Source: an uncultured Eubacterium sp. (GTDB taxonomy: Bacteria; Bacillota; Clostridia; Oscillospirales; Acutalibacteraceae). Taken from it: a DNA stretch of 64,000 nucleotides. Position numbers and translations under genes: made by a program. The stretch lies in the NCBI GenBank assembly GCA_910577195.1, contig CAJTLP010000004.1:124001-188000 (forward strand), given 5' to 3'. Shown one piece after another: positions 53,174 through 61,578 of the stretch. A model generated the notes under the pieces. The model did not search any database and was not told where the DNA came from. It was given only the letters and a program-made list of their open reading frames with translations. The number at the start of each line of letters is the position of its first letter. The stretch's first letter is position 1.

Positions 53174-54838
53174 TTGAAGGATATTGATAATCTTTGTATG
53201 AATTGCTTTGGTGAGCTCACCAACGGCAGTGTCTGCGAAAATTGTAATTATGATAATGATTCACCGACTGATATGATGTATCTTCAGCCTAAAACAATTC
53301 TGGCTGACCGTTATATTATCGGCTCAGTTGTTACACACGAAAGTGACGCCGTTGTTTATATGGCGTATGATACCCAGCTTGATACGGTGGTGAATATCAG
53401 AGAATTTCTGCCTAAGGGCATTGCAAACCGCCTTGAGGGAAACCGTGATGTTCATGTAAGGGAAAGATACAGAGTGAATTACGAAAAGTATAAAAATGCT
53501 TTTATGAACCTCTGGTCAACGATTATAAAGCTGCGTAACCTTTCAGCCGTTATTCCGACCTTTGATGTGTTTGAACTGAACGGCACAGCCTATGCAGTGA
53601 GTGAACATTTTGAGTCAATTACACTGCGCGAATTTCTGCTCAGAAGTCCCGACGGAAACATTCTATGGGATCAGGCAAGGCTGATGTTTATGCCTGTGCT
53701 TACAACGCTTGAAGCACTGCATTCAAACGGCATTATTCACGGTGCAATCTGTCCTGACAATCTTGTGCTTTGCCGTGACGGAAAGGTAAGACTTAAGAGC
53801 TTCTGTATTTCAGAGGCGAATACCATGTCATCGGAATTGCAGTTTACTCCGAATGAGGGATATACTGCTCTTGAACAGTATGATAACAATCATAAGATGT
53901 GCCCTGCTACGGATATATATGCTTTCTCTGCTTGTATCTTCCGTGCACTTGTGGGCCAGAATCCTCCTGATGCCAAGTCGAGGGAGACAAATGATAAGCT
54001 TATGATTCCGAATACCATTGCTGAGAAGATTCCTACACACATCATTAAAACACTCGGCGGAGGACTTCAGATTTATCCTGAAAAGAGAACCCAGTCCATT
54101 GAGGTGTTCAGAGAGCAGCTTAGCGTTACACCAGGTGTTGTTGCAGCAGCAGGACAGCCTGAAATGATTGAAAGCACTCCTGTTGAAGAGGAGGAGCATT
54201 ACAGAGGTTATCCTGAATATGATACCCCTGCACCTAAGTCAAGAACACCTAAGGTTATCATTACAATTCTTGTAATACTGATTATTGCCGCTGCAATTGC
54301 AGGTGCATATTTTGTAAATAACGGAGGATTTAACAAACCTCAGGAGGATACCACTGCTCCTGCTACATTGGCAACACACGAGGTGCCTGATTTTGTTTCA
54401 CCGGGTTATATGCAGAGTGATGTTCAGAATAACGGTGCTTGGAATAAGCAGTTCAAGATATCCTTTACTGCCGACTATTCAAAGGATGTTGCTGAGGGTG
54501 TTATATTCAAGCAGAGCGTAAATGCAGGCAAACAGGTGAATGAAGGAACTGAAATTGTGCTTACTGTAAGTAAGGGCGTTAAGACCGAAAAGCTTCCTGA
54601 CGTTGGCGGTATGAGCCTTGAGGAAGCATCTAAGGAACTTGAAAAACTTGGCTTTACCGTTTCAACCGTTGAGATTTACAACGATGGCGGACACGCTGAG
54701 AATTCAGTTAAGGCAAGCTATGGTATGGCTCCTGCAGCAGGTGAGGATGTTGCAGTCGGCGAGGAAATTATTCTTCAGGTTTATGGTGAGGTCGTGACCA
54801 CTACCCAGCCGTCAACTGAGGCTGATACCGACGAATAA
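53174..54838 (+). CDS. PASTA-domain membrane pseudokinase with zinc ribbon
   Basis: 554 residues from TTG 53174 (GGAGTGA upstream). N-terminal Cys pairs C8-C11 and C21-C24 form a zinc ribbon. The following kinase-like domain (about 40-330) lacks the essential residues: the ATP-Lys motif reads VNIREFLP (Arg76), the catalytic loop reads HGAICPDN (no Asp, A191) and the DFG position reads KSF (S209). A membrane helix (about 361-382) leads to two extracellular PASTA-like domains (PDFVSPGYMQSDVQNNG; LPDVGGMSLEEASKELEKLG). PASTA domains bind cell-wall fragments or lipid II. It therefore looks like a signalling scaffold sensing the cell wall rather than an active kinase. Confidence 0.88.
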   Translation: MKDIDNLCMNCFGELTNGSVCENCNYDNDSPTDMMYLQPKTILADRYIIGSVVTHESDAVVYMAYDTQLDTVVNIREFLPKGIANRLEGNRDVHVRERYRVNYEKYKNAFMNLWSTIIKLRNLSAVIPTFDVFELNGTAYAVSEHFESITLREFLLRSPDGNILWDQARLMFMPVLTTLEALHSNGIIHGAICPDNLVLCRDGKVRLKSFCISEANTMSSELQFTPNEGYTALEQYDNNHKMCPATDIYAFSACIFRALVGQNPPDAKSRETNDKLMIPNTIAEKIPTHIIKTLGGGLQIYPEKRTQSIEVFREQLSVTPGVVAAAGQPEMIESTPVEEEEHYRGYPEYDTPAPKSRTPKVIITILVILIIAAAIAGAYFVNNGGFNKPQEDTTAPATLATHEVPDFVSPGYMQSDVQNNGAWNKQFKISFTADYSKDVAEGVIFKQSVNAGKQVNEGTEIVLTVSKGVKTEKLPDVGGMSLEEASKELEKLGFTVSTVEIYNDGGHAENSVKASYGMAPAAGEDVAVGEEIILQVYGEVVTTTQPSTEADTDE

Positions 54839-54847
54839 AAGATTTAT

Positions 54848-54887
54848 AAAATCCCATATCACAAAAAATGTGATGTGGGATTTTTGT
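54848..54887 (+). terminator. Intrinsic terminator after the pseudokinase
   Basis: Stem AAATCCCATATCAC / GTGATGTGGGATTT with an A-rich loop, followed by TTTTTG. Confidence 0.85.
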
Positions 54888-54985
54888 CTTTTATATTATA
54901 ATAAATTATGATATACTATTACCAAATGTTGAAATATTTACGAAAAGTTGTAATACTTTCAAAAATATAAAAATGAGGTTATGTT

Positions 54986-57586
54986 ATGAAGCTACTTGTT
55001 ATTGACGGAAACAGTATTGTGAACCGTGCATTTTATGGTATTAAGCTGCTGACTACAAAAAGCGGTTATTATACGAATGCAATTTACGGCTTTTTGAATA
55101 TTATGCTGAAATTAAAGGATATCTGCAATCCTGATGCAATCGCAGTCGCATTTGATGTTCACGCACCCACATTCCGCCATAAGATGTATGATGCCTATAA
55201 GGCAGGCAGACACGCTATGCCTGATGAATTAAGACAGCAGATGCCTGTTTTAAAGGAACTGCTCAGGGATCTTGGTATATCAACCTTAGAGCAGGAGGGC
55301 TGGGAGGCTGATGATATTCTCGGTACGCTTGCTGAGGTCTGCCGTAAAAACGGTGATGAATGCTTTATTGCTACAGGTGACAGGGATTCTCTTCAGCTTG
55401 CTCACGGCGGTGTTAAGGTGCTCCTTGCACGTACCAAAATGGGACAGGCTGTGACAGATGTGTATGAGGAAAATGCAATTGCTGAGGAATACGGAGTAAC
55501 CCCTGCTGAGCTGATTCAGGTAAAGGCACTTCAGGGCGACAGCTCGGATAACATTCCGGGTGTTGCAGGAGTAGGAGCGAAGACGGCACTTGATTTGATT
55601 CAGCGTTTCCATACCATTGACTACATTTATGAAAATCTTGACAGCCTTGATATAAAAGCAGGTGTAAGAGCAAAGCTTGCAAAGGATAAGGAAAAGGCTT
55701 ATCTTTCCCTTGAGCTCGGAACGATAAGGACGGATGCACCTGTTAATCCTGACATTGAAAGTTACCGCATTACAGACGGTGACAGGCAAAAGGCAGCGGC
55801 ACAGTTTATTAAGCTTGAGCTGTTTTCACTGATTCCGAAGTTCAACCTTGACCCTAATCAGGCTCAGTCTGCTGAAGAGATTAAGGAGGAAAAGAGGGAG
55901 ATCACACGCCTTACCTGTGTGGATGCGGATTATCTTCTTGATCGTGTAAGAGGTACAGATGCATATTTTTATCCGGCTATTGTTGACGGCAGTATAACGG
56001 ATTTGTATTTTTCTTTCGGTGACGAAATTATTGTTATGCCGTCTGAAACACCTGAGTATTCCTATTTCGTACGCAATTTCTTTGCGGATGAAAGTACGAA
56101 AAAATATTCTTATAATACAAAGGAACTTCATCGTCTTGCCTGCAGATACGGTGTTGAGCTGAAGAGTGTATGCGGTGACCTTATGCTTTCTGCATATCTT
56201 CTCAGACCCAGTGACAGCAATTATGATATGGAACATCTCTGTATGGAATACGGTGTGAAGATACCTGAATATCTGAATACGCTCGGTGAAAAGGATATGA
56301 CCGTATCCATAGCCGCTGTGGTTAAGCCTCTTTTTGAAAAGCTTGATGCATTGATTACAGAAGCAGACGAAACTGCTCTTTTAACAGATATTGAACTTCC
56401 TCTTTCTGCCGTTCTGGCAAAAATGGAATATGCAGGCTTTGAGGTTGACAAAGAGGGAATAGAGAACTTCGGTAAAATGCTTGGTGAGAGGATAAGAGAG
56501 CTTACCGAGTCCATTTATGAAAGCGTGGGATATGAGTTCAATATCAACTCACCGAAACAGCTTGGTGTAGCTCTTTTCGAGGACTTGGGACTGCCATGCA
56601 AGAAAAAGACAAAGACAGGTTATTCAACAAATGCAGAGGTGCTGGAGGGACTTGTAAACGAGCATCCTGCCATTTCTCAGATACTGGAGTACCGTTCACT
56701 TTCAAAGCTTAAGTCAACCTATTGCGACGGACTTTTAAAGGTTATTGAAGAGGACGGACGTATTCATACACGCTTTAATCAGGTTGAAACAAGAACAGGA
56801 AGAATTTCGTCACTTGAGCCTAATTTGCAGAATATACCTATCCGTACCGAGCTTGGCAGGGAAATGCGTAAATTCTTTGTTGCAGGCGAGGGTAAAAAGC
56901 TTGTTGACGTTGATTACAGTCAGATTGAGCTCAGGGTGCTTTCCGATTTGGCAAATGATGAAACAATGATAAATGCATTCAATAACGGTGATGATATTCA
57001 TACGATTACTGCGTCTCAGGTGTTCAATATGCCTCTTGAAATGGTTACTCCACAGATGCGAAGCAGGGCAAAGGCGGTTAATTTCGGTATTGTTTATGGT
57101 ATCGGCGCCTTTTCACTGGCAAAGGATATTGGTGTTACTAATAAAGAGGCAAAGCAGTATATAGATAACTACCTTGCCACATACAGCGGTGTCGATGAAT
57201 ATATGCACCGTATGATTGACCTGGCAAAGGATAAGGGCTACAGTGAAACCCTGTTCAAAAGAAAACGCTATCTGCCTGAGCTTGCAGCATCCAATCATAT
57301 GCTGCGTGCCTTCGGCGAACGCGTTGCAAGAAATATGCCGATTCAGGGCACTGCGGCAGATATCATCAAAATTGCAATGGTTAAGGTTGACAAGCGTCTC
57401 AAAGATGAAAATATGAAATCGCATCTCATCCTCCAGGTACACGATGAGCTTATCGTTGAAGCACCTGATGATGAGGCGGACAGAGCTCTCGAAATTGTAA
57501 CAGAGGAAATGGAAAATGCCTGCAAAATGAAAGTACGTCTGAGAGCTGACGGTAAGATAGGTAACACCTGGTACGATGCACATTAA
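54986..57586 (+). CDS. polA: DNA polymerase I
   Basis: 866 residues. N-terminal 5'-3' exonuclease/flap domain (FYGIKLLTTKSGYYTNAIYG, GWEADDILGTLA, TGDRDSLQLA, GDSSDNIPGVAGVGAKTALD). The middle 3'-5' exonuclease-like domain lacks the clear DxE motif and is probably inactive. The polymerase domain has motif A (VDVDYSQIELRVLS), motif B (RSRAKAVNFGIVYG) and motif C (QVHDELIVEAP). It fills gaps and removes RNA primers. GAGG precedes ATG 54986. Composition agrees with other core genes. Confidence 0.97.
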   Translation: MKLLVIDGNSIVNRAFYGIKLLTTKSGYYTNAIYGFLNIMLKLKDICNPDAIAVAFDVHAPTFRHKMYDAYKAGRHAMPDELRQQMPVLKELLRDLGISTLEQEGWEADDILGTLAEVCRKNGDECFIATGDRDSLQLAHGGVKVLLARTKMGQAVTDVYEENAIAEEYGVTPAELIQVKALQGDSSDNIPGVAGVGAKTALDLIQRFHTIDYIYENLDSLDIKAGVRAKLAKDKEKAYLSLELGTIRTDAPVNPDIESYRITDGDRQKAAAQFIKLELFSLIPKFNLDPNQAQSAEEIKEEKREITRLTCVDADYLLDRVRGTDAYFYPAIVDGSITDLYFSFGDEIIVMPSETPEYSYFVRNFFADESTKKYSYNTKELHRLACRYGVELKSVCGDLMLSAYLLRPSDSNYDMEHLCMEYGVKIPEYLNTLGEKDMTVSIAAVVKPLFEKLDALITEADETALLTDIELPLSAVLAKMEYAGFEVDKEGIENFGKMLGERIRELTESIYESVGYEFNINSPKQLGVALFEDLGLPCKKKTKTGYSTNAEVLEGLVNEHPAISQILEYRSLSKLKSTYCDGLLKVIEEDGRIHTRFNQVETRTGRISSLEPNLQNIPIRTELGREMRKFFVAGEGKKLVDVDYSQIELRVLSDLANDETMINAFNNGDDIHTITASQVFNMPLEMVTPQMRSRAKAVNFGIVYGIGAFSLAKDIGVTNKEAKQYIDNYLATYSGVDEYMHRMIDLAKDKGYSETLFKRKRYLPELAASNHMLRAFGERVARNMPIQGTAADIIKIAMVKVDKRLKDENMKSHLILQVHDELIVEAPDDEADRALEIVTEEMENACKMKVRLRADGKIGNTWYDAH

Positions 57587-57898
57587 GTTATTGTTTAGAG
57601 AACGATAAATCACCCAAAACCACGCACGAAAATATATAAAAATCAATTAAATAAATAATGTTATTCTGTAGGGCAGGGGCTTGCTCCTGCCGATAAAATG
57701 AAAATACTCGCAGGCATCGAGCCTGTTCGTATTTTGTGCGTTTTTTGTCTTTTGCTCAGGGGCAGTACCATCGTACAGCACCCATTCGCAAAATACAAAA
57801 TTTAGGGCAATTTCTCGTCCTCTAAACGCGTTATCCGCTTACAATGCGTTATTGCACTAAACAGTAATCCAACATAACAAAAACACGGAAATGAACAT
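57587..57898. repeat. Structured intergenic region, probable dispersed-repeat or RNA hairpins
   Basis: No ORF. Hairpin 1: GGCAGG-GGCTTGCT-CCTGCC at 57672-57691 in the phrase TAGGGCAGGGGCTTGCTCC, a wording I associate with GC-rich dispersed intergenic repeats. Hairpin 2: AAAATAC, CAGGC / GCCTG, GTATTTT at 57701-57735, with T6 from 57741, which can serve as the polA terminator. The part from 57790 to 57898 is unstructured by eye. A genome-wide copy count would show whether it is a repeat. Confidence 0.5.
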
Positions 57899-58330
57899 AT
57901 GAACATAAAAATTACAAAAGCGACAAAAGAGAATATATCGGATATTGCCATGATTGAAAAATCCTGTTTTTCAACCGCGTGGACGGAGGAAAGTATTGCC
58001 GATTCAATCAGTAACGAAAGTGCATATTTTAATATTGCCTATGCCGATAATCAGCCTGCAGGCTATATGAGTATGCAGGTTTGCTGCGGTGAGGGGGATA
58101 TTATGCGTGTTGCCGTTTTGCCTGATTACAGACGTTTTGGCATCGGCAGAGCCCTTCTCACGGAATGCTTTTCGGTCAATAAGCTGGATGCAGTTTTTCT
58201 GGATGTCAGGGAGAATAATGTCCCTGCAATTAAACTGTATGAATCCTTCGGCTTTGAGAAAATCGGTGTGCGTAAGAATTATTACTCCAATCCAACCGAA
58301 AACGCAGTTATGATGAAAAAGGAATTTTAG
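57899..58330 (+). CDS. rimI: Ribosomal-protein S18 alanine N-acetyltransferase (RimI)
   Basis: 143-residue GNAT acetyltransferase: EKSCFSTAWTEESIAD at the N-terminus, acetyl-CoA motif RVAVLPDYRRFGIGRALLTE, and NVPAIKLYESFGFEKIGVRK. RimI acetylates the N-terminal Ala of S18 and is normally beside tsaB/tsaD, as here, although three extra genes intervene. It ends in KKEF with AAAAAGGAA over those codons, which is the ribosome site of the next gene. Confidence 0.93.
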   Translation: MNIKITKATKENISDIAMIEKSCFSTAWTEESIADSISNESAYFNIAYADNQPAGYMSMQVCCGEGDIMRVAVLPDYRRFGIGRALLTECFSVNKLDAVFLDVRENNVPAIKLYESFGFEKIGVRKNYYSNPTENAVMMKKEF

Positions 58331-58331
58331 T

Positions 58332-58619
58332 ATGAATGATTTTCAAATTAAATTTATGCAGTATCTATCATTGATTCAGGAACGTAATGTTCAGACAGCA
58401 TTATCAAAGTACAGAAACGTTGATAACTTGGAAGAAATATTATATGAAACTACGTTTGATTTAATTTCGGATTTGCTGGAAATGGTAGATGGATATGATA
58501 GTGAATTTGAATACAAAATTAAAATTTTAAATGAGTATGATGAAAATATTAAGGAAAATCCCTCCATTGAACTGCACGATAAAAACGAGGAGTATCTGAA
58601 ATATAAAAAGGAATTCTAA
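58332..58619 (+). CDS. Orphan helical protein in the rimI-tsaD gap
   Basis: 95 residues, highly acidic and helical (NVDNLEEILYETTFDLISDL; NEYDENIKENPSIELHDKNE). No recognised motif. It starts one base after the rimI stop, from a ribosome site coded within rimI (AAAAAGGAA). Its own 3' end repeats the same KKEF codons and ribosome site for the next gene. AT-richer than rimI and tsaD. The layout of two small acidic genes beside each other recalls immunity genes, but this is inference. Confidence 0.55.
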   Translation: MNDFQIKFMQYLSLIQERNVQTALSKYRNVDNLEEILYETTFDLISDLLEMVDGYDSEFEYKIKILNEYDENIKENPSIELHDKNEEYLKYKKEF

Positions 58620-58620
58620 A

Positions 58621-59037
58621 ATGATAAAAAAGTCGGATAAATATATACTTGATACAGATTACTTTAAATTCAGTTTTGTTGCTGAATTATGTGAGAAAGA
58701 TAGTTATTATGCCAATTCACTTTTGAACGTTGATGTTGAATGCGACGGCTTTAAAGCGGCAACGGTTATGGAAATATGCTGGCAGGATATAGTCAACTTT
58801 TCAAAGGATTTGTATCACTTATATTGTACATTAAACGGAAAAGCGACTATAAAAGAATTGTATAGTGACAATAATTTTATAGAATTTTCATCTGATTTAT
58901 TGGGGCATATCTCTGTTAAAGGTATAATTTACAACTTTGATAATTGCCGCAAAAAAGAATTGTATTTTGAAAATGAGTTTGACCAGACATATTTAAAGGA
59001 TTTTGCCACAAAGCTATATAACGAATTTGTTGTTTGA
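58621..59037 (+). CDS. Orphan protein, WapI-immunity-like (DUF6228-type) pattern
   Basis: 138 residues of mixed alpha/beta: SLLNVDVECDGFKAATVMEI, DIVNFSKDLYHLYCTLNGKA, IEFSSDLLGHISVKGIIYNF. The alternation of a 'substantive' beta segment, a helix with L-x-x-L and a late G-x-I-x-V-x-G strand resembles WapI-type immunity and DUF6228 proteins that protect against polymorphic toxins. The match is by pattern only. AAAAAGGAA precedes the ATG. It is part of the AT-rich insert. Confidence 0.45.
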   Translation: MIKKSDKYILDTDYFKFSFVAELCEKDSYYANSLLNVDVECDGFKAATVMEICWQDIVNFSKDLYHLYCTLNGKATIKELYSDNNFIEFSSDLLGHISVKGIIYNFDNCRKKELYFENEFDQTYLKDFATKLYNEFVV

Positions 59038-59067
59038 TTATGGAACATATTTGCAGGGGTTGTTAAT

Positions 59068-60411
59068 ATGAAAAAGAAAAAGTTTTTTTCTAAAACAATA
59101 TCATCAGAGGATATGAAAAATTTCAATGCTGTATTTGATAAATATTTCGATAAATACTACTCTGCTCATAGAGAAGTAAAGAATGTATCCTATTATAAAA
59201 TGAGCGATTGCTCAGGTTATAGTGCGATTCTTGAATATAAAAATTTCAGACAATATGTAAATATATATTATGATGCTTATAATCATAACACGGTGAACTG
59301 TTGTTTTGAGTTTGAAAGTGACGGCAAAAAGTTCTTATGTCACTTTGTGGATGTTCTTGATTTAAGGGATAGTGATGATATATCGTTTTATACATATGAT
59401 TATTGTCTTACGGATGAACAGATTACAGATGCTCTCAATAATGTTATGTCTGCCACACAAAAATATCAATCCATTCTTAATTCAATTGCACTTTCAGATG
59501 AATTGTCACAGGAGCTTTATATGCATATTTATGAAGATGCTGAGGGTGATGAATGTATTGATTTGCCTGATGATGTTCTGGATATGTCTTATTTTATCTA
59601 TGGTTTATGCTATGAAATGGATGAACTGAAAAAGTATCTTAACCGACGTAAAAAACGAAATAAGCTGTCAGATGGTTATGAAACAAGAGCACAAAGGGTG
59701 TTATCCAAGACGGATAAAGAACAGATAAGAAAAGTAAAGAAAAACAAGAAAAAATTATACGGTTACAGTACAAAGGATAAAATTCTTCTTTATGCACCAT
59801 ATGCTGTAATGGCAGTTGTATTTGCTGTTTTATTCGGTGTTTTAGGTGTTAATATTGACAAGCATGTTTTTGATAATTGCTTTGGTAGGTCTTATTTTGA
59901 TACTGCAGTAGGTTTTGCAACAGTCGGTGTATTTTTATCAGTTATCTTCACATGGTTTATTCAAAAGCCTTTATATAAGTTGATTTTAAAAAAGGATTAT
60001 TATGATAAATTTCAACAAATTATAAAAGCAGAATCAAGTCCTTCAGGTGTGATTTTTGTTGTGGGTGTATTGATTATTTTAGTGTGTTTTTTCTTTACAA
60101 TGTTTTTCTGCTTTAATGGTATGGCTTTTAATGATGATGGAGATATTGTTTATAAGGAAACTGCGTTTTCCGAACAAAATGTAATTTCATTTGAAGATGC
60201 GGAGATAGCCATATTACAAGGTACTCATAGCGGAAGATCACATTCCTATTCGGAATATGATGAAACAGCATATGCATTTCAGCTTGACGGAGAGTGGTAT
60301 GAATATGGTGTACCAAATGATGAAAGAGCTGAGAAGTTGATTTTAAATAGCATAGAAAAATACGATAAAAATGTTAAAACATATAAATCTATAGAGGATA
60401 TTGAACAATGA
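59068..60411 (+). CDS. Orphan membrane protein with three helices
   Basis: 447 residues. Cytoplasmic N-terminal ~235 residues are polar, with many Tyr and Asp and a basic stretch before the membrane (YLNRRKKRNKL, KVKKNKKKLY). Three membrane helices follow: about 240-263, 278-298 and 325-350. A C-terminal ~95-residue domain contains VISFEDAEIAILQGTHSGRS. No domain recognised. GGGG before ATG 59068. The stop overlaps the tsaD start (ATGA), so tsaD translation depends on this operon. Confidence 0.6.
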   Translation: MKKKKFFSKTISSEDMKNFNAVFDKYFDKYYSAHREVKNVSYYKMSDCSGYSAILEYKNFRQYVNIYYDAYNHNTVNCCFEFESDGKKFLCHFVDVLDLRDSDDISFYTYDYCLTDEQITDALNNVMSATQKYQSILNSIALSDELSQELYMHIYEDAEGDECIDLPDDVLDMSYFIYGLCYEMDELKKYLNRRKKRNKLSDGYETRAQRVLSKTDKEQIRKVKKNKKKLYGYSTKDKILLYAPYAVMAVVFAVLFGVLGVNIDKHVFDNCFGRSYFDTAVGFATVGVFLSVIFTWFIQKPLYKLILKKDYYDKFQQIIKAESSPSGVIFVVGVLIILVCFFFTMFFCFNGMAFNDDGDIVYKETAFSEQNVISFEDAEIAILQGTHSGRSHSYSEYDETAYAFQLDGEWYEYGVPNDERAEKLILNSIEKYDKNVKTYKSIEDIEQ

Positions 60412-61427
60412 AAATTTTAGGTATTGAGTCCTCCTGTGATGAGACTGCGGCTGCAGTTGTTGAGGACGGAAGAAAGGTTTTATCAAATATAATAGCGACC
60501 TCACTTGAGGAGCATAAGCTGTATGGCGGTGTTGTGCCTGAGATTGCGTCACGCCGTCACGCGGAATCAATCAGCGGCGTGGTTCAGGAGGCACTGGAGC
60601 AGGCAGACTGCACAATGGCTGATATTGATGCCATTGCCGTTACATATGCACCAGGACTTATCGGTGCACTGCTTGTGGGTGTGAATTTTGCGAAAGGACT
60701 TGCCCTTGCCACAGATACACCGCTTGTGCCTGTTCACCATATCAGGGGGCATATTGCGTCAAACTATATTTCAAGTGATATAGAGCCGCCGTTTTTGTGC
60801 CTGATTGTAAGCGGAGGACATTCACACATTGTTGCGGTGAATTCATATACTGATTTTGAAATCATCGGTAAAACACGTGATGATGCAGCTGGCGAGGCAC
60901 TTGATAAGGCAGGAAGGACTATGGGGCTTGAGTATCCGGGCGGTGTCAGCATTGACAAGCTGAGTCCTCAGGGAAATGAGAATGCTTATAAATTCCCTAA
61001 GCCGAAAGTCAGCGGCAGTCCCTATGATTTCTCCTTCAGCGGACTCAAGACTGCTGTTATCAATACCGTTCATAATGCACAGCAAAAGGGCGAGGATATA
61101 CATACTGCTGACCTTGCTGCATCCTTTCAGAAAAGTGTGGTTGACTGCCTTGTAACCAATCTTGAAAAGGTTGCATCTGAAAAAAAATTCAATAAAATTG
61201 TTATAGCAGGCGGTGTTTCTGCCAATTCTAAATTGAGGGCAGAGGCACAGGCACTTTGCAAAAAGCATAAATGGGATTTATATCTCCCTGAGCTCAGGTA
61301 CTGCGGTGACAATGCGGCTATGATTGCATCGCAGGGTTACTATGAATTTGTGCAGGGTGAAAGGGCGGATGAATCTCTGAATGCCTATGCTACAATGCCT
61401 ATTGATAAAAATTACAAAACTATTTAG
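60408..61427 (+). CDS. tsaD: tRNA N6-adenosine threonylcarbamoyltransferase TsaD
   Basis: 339 residues of the Kae1/Qri7/TsaD family. LGIESSCDETAAAVVEDGRK at the N-terminus, the metal-binding HHIRGH (VPVHHIRGHIAS), LIVSGGHSHIVAV, TRDDAAGEALDKAGR, PYDFSFSGLKTAV and IAGGVSANSKLR, with RYCGDNAAMIASQG near the end. It transfers the threonylcarbamoyl group from TC-AMP to A37 of ANN-decoding tRNAs, with TsaB and TsaE. AGAGGAT before ATG. Confidence 0.97.
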   Translation: MKILGIESSCDETAAAVVEDGRKVLSNIIATSLEEHKLYGGVVPEIASRRHAESISGVVQEALEQADCTMADIDAIAVTYAPGLIGALLVGVNFAKGLALATDTPLVPVHHIRGHIASNYISSDIEPPFLCLIVSGGHSHIVAVNSYTDFEIIGKTRDDAAGEALDKAGRTMGLEYPGGVSIDKLSPQGNENAYKFPKPKVSGSPYDFSFSGLKTAVINTVHNAQQKGEDIHTADLAASFQKSVVDCLVTNLEKVASEKKFNKIVIAGGVSANSKLRAEAQALCKKHKWDLYLPELRYCGDNAAMIASQGYYEFVQGERADESLNAYATMPIDKNYKTI

Positions 61428-61475
61428 CCGTGCTTTGTCTTATTGTTACAATTTAATGAATTTTGGCTTGTGCTA

Positions 61476-61503
61476 TTGAATTTTTCCTATTATTTGGTAT
61501 AAT
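61476..61503 (+). promoter_or_regulatory. Promoter of the PEP carboxykinase gene
   Basis: TTGAAT (61476-61481), a 16-bp spacer and TATAAT (61498-61503), starting transcription about 69 bases before ATG 61579. Confidence 0.65.
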
Positions 61504-61578
61504 TGTACCTAATGAAATTATCGTGAGATAGTTTTATCATTTATTATTACAGACTATTATAAAAAGGAGAATACCGTA

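Noticed and set aside
57760..57898. tRNA or CRISPR-like content
   Set aside because: No cloverleaf arms or regularly spaced repeats; no CRISPR array was seen elsewhere in the window either.
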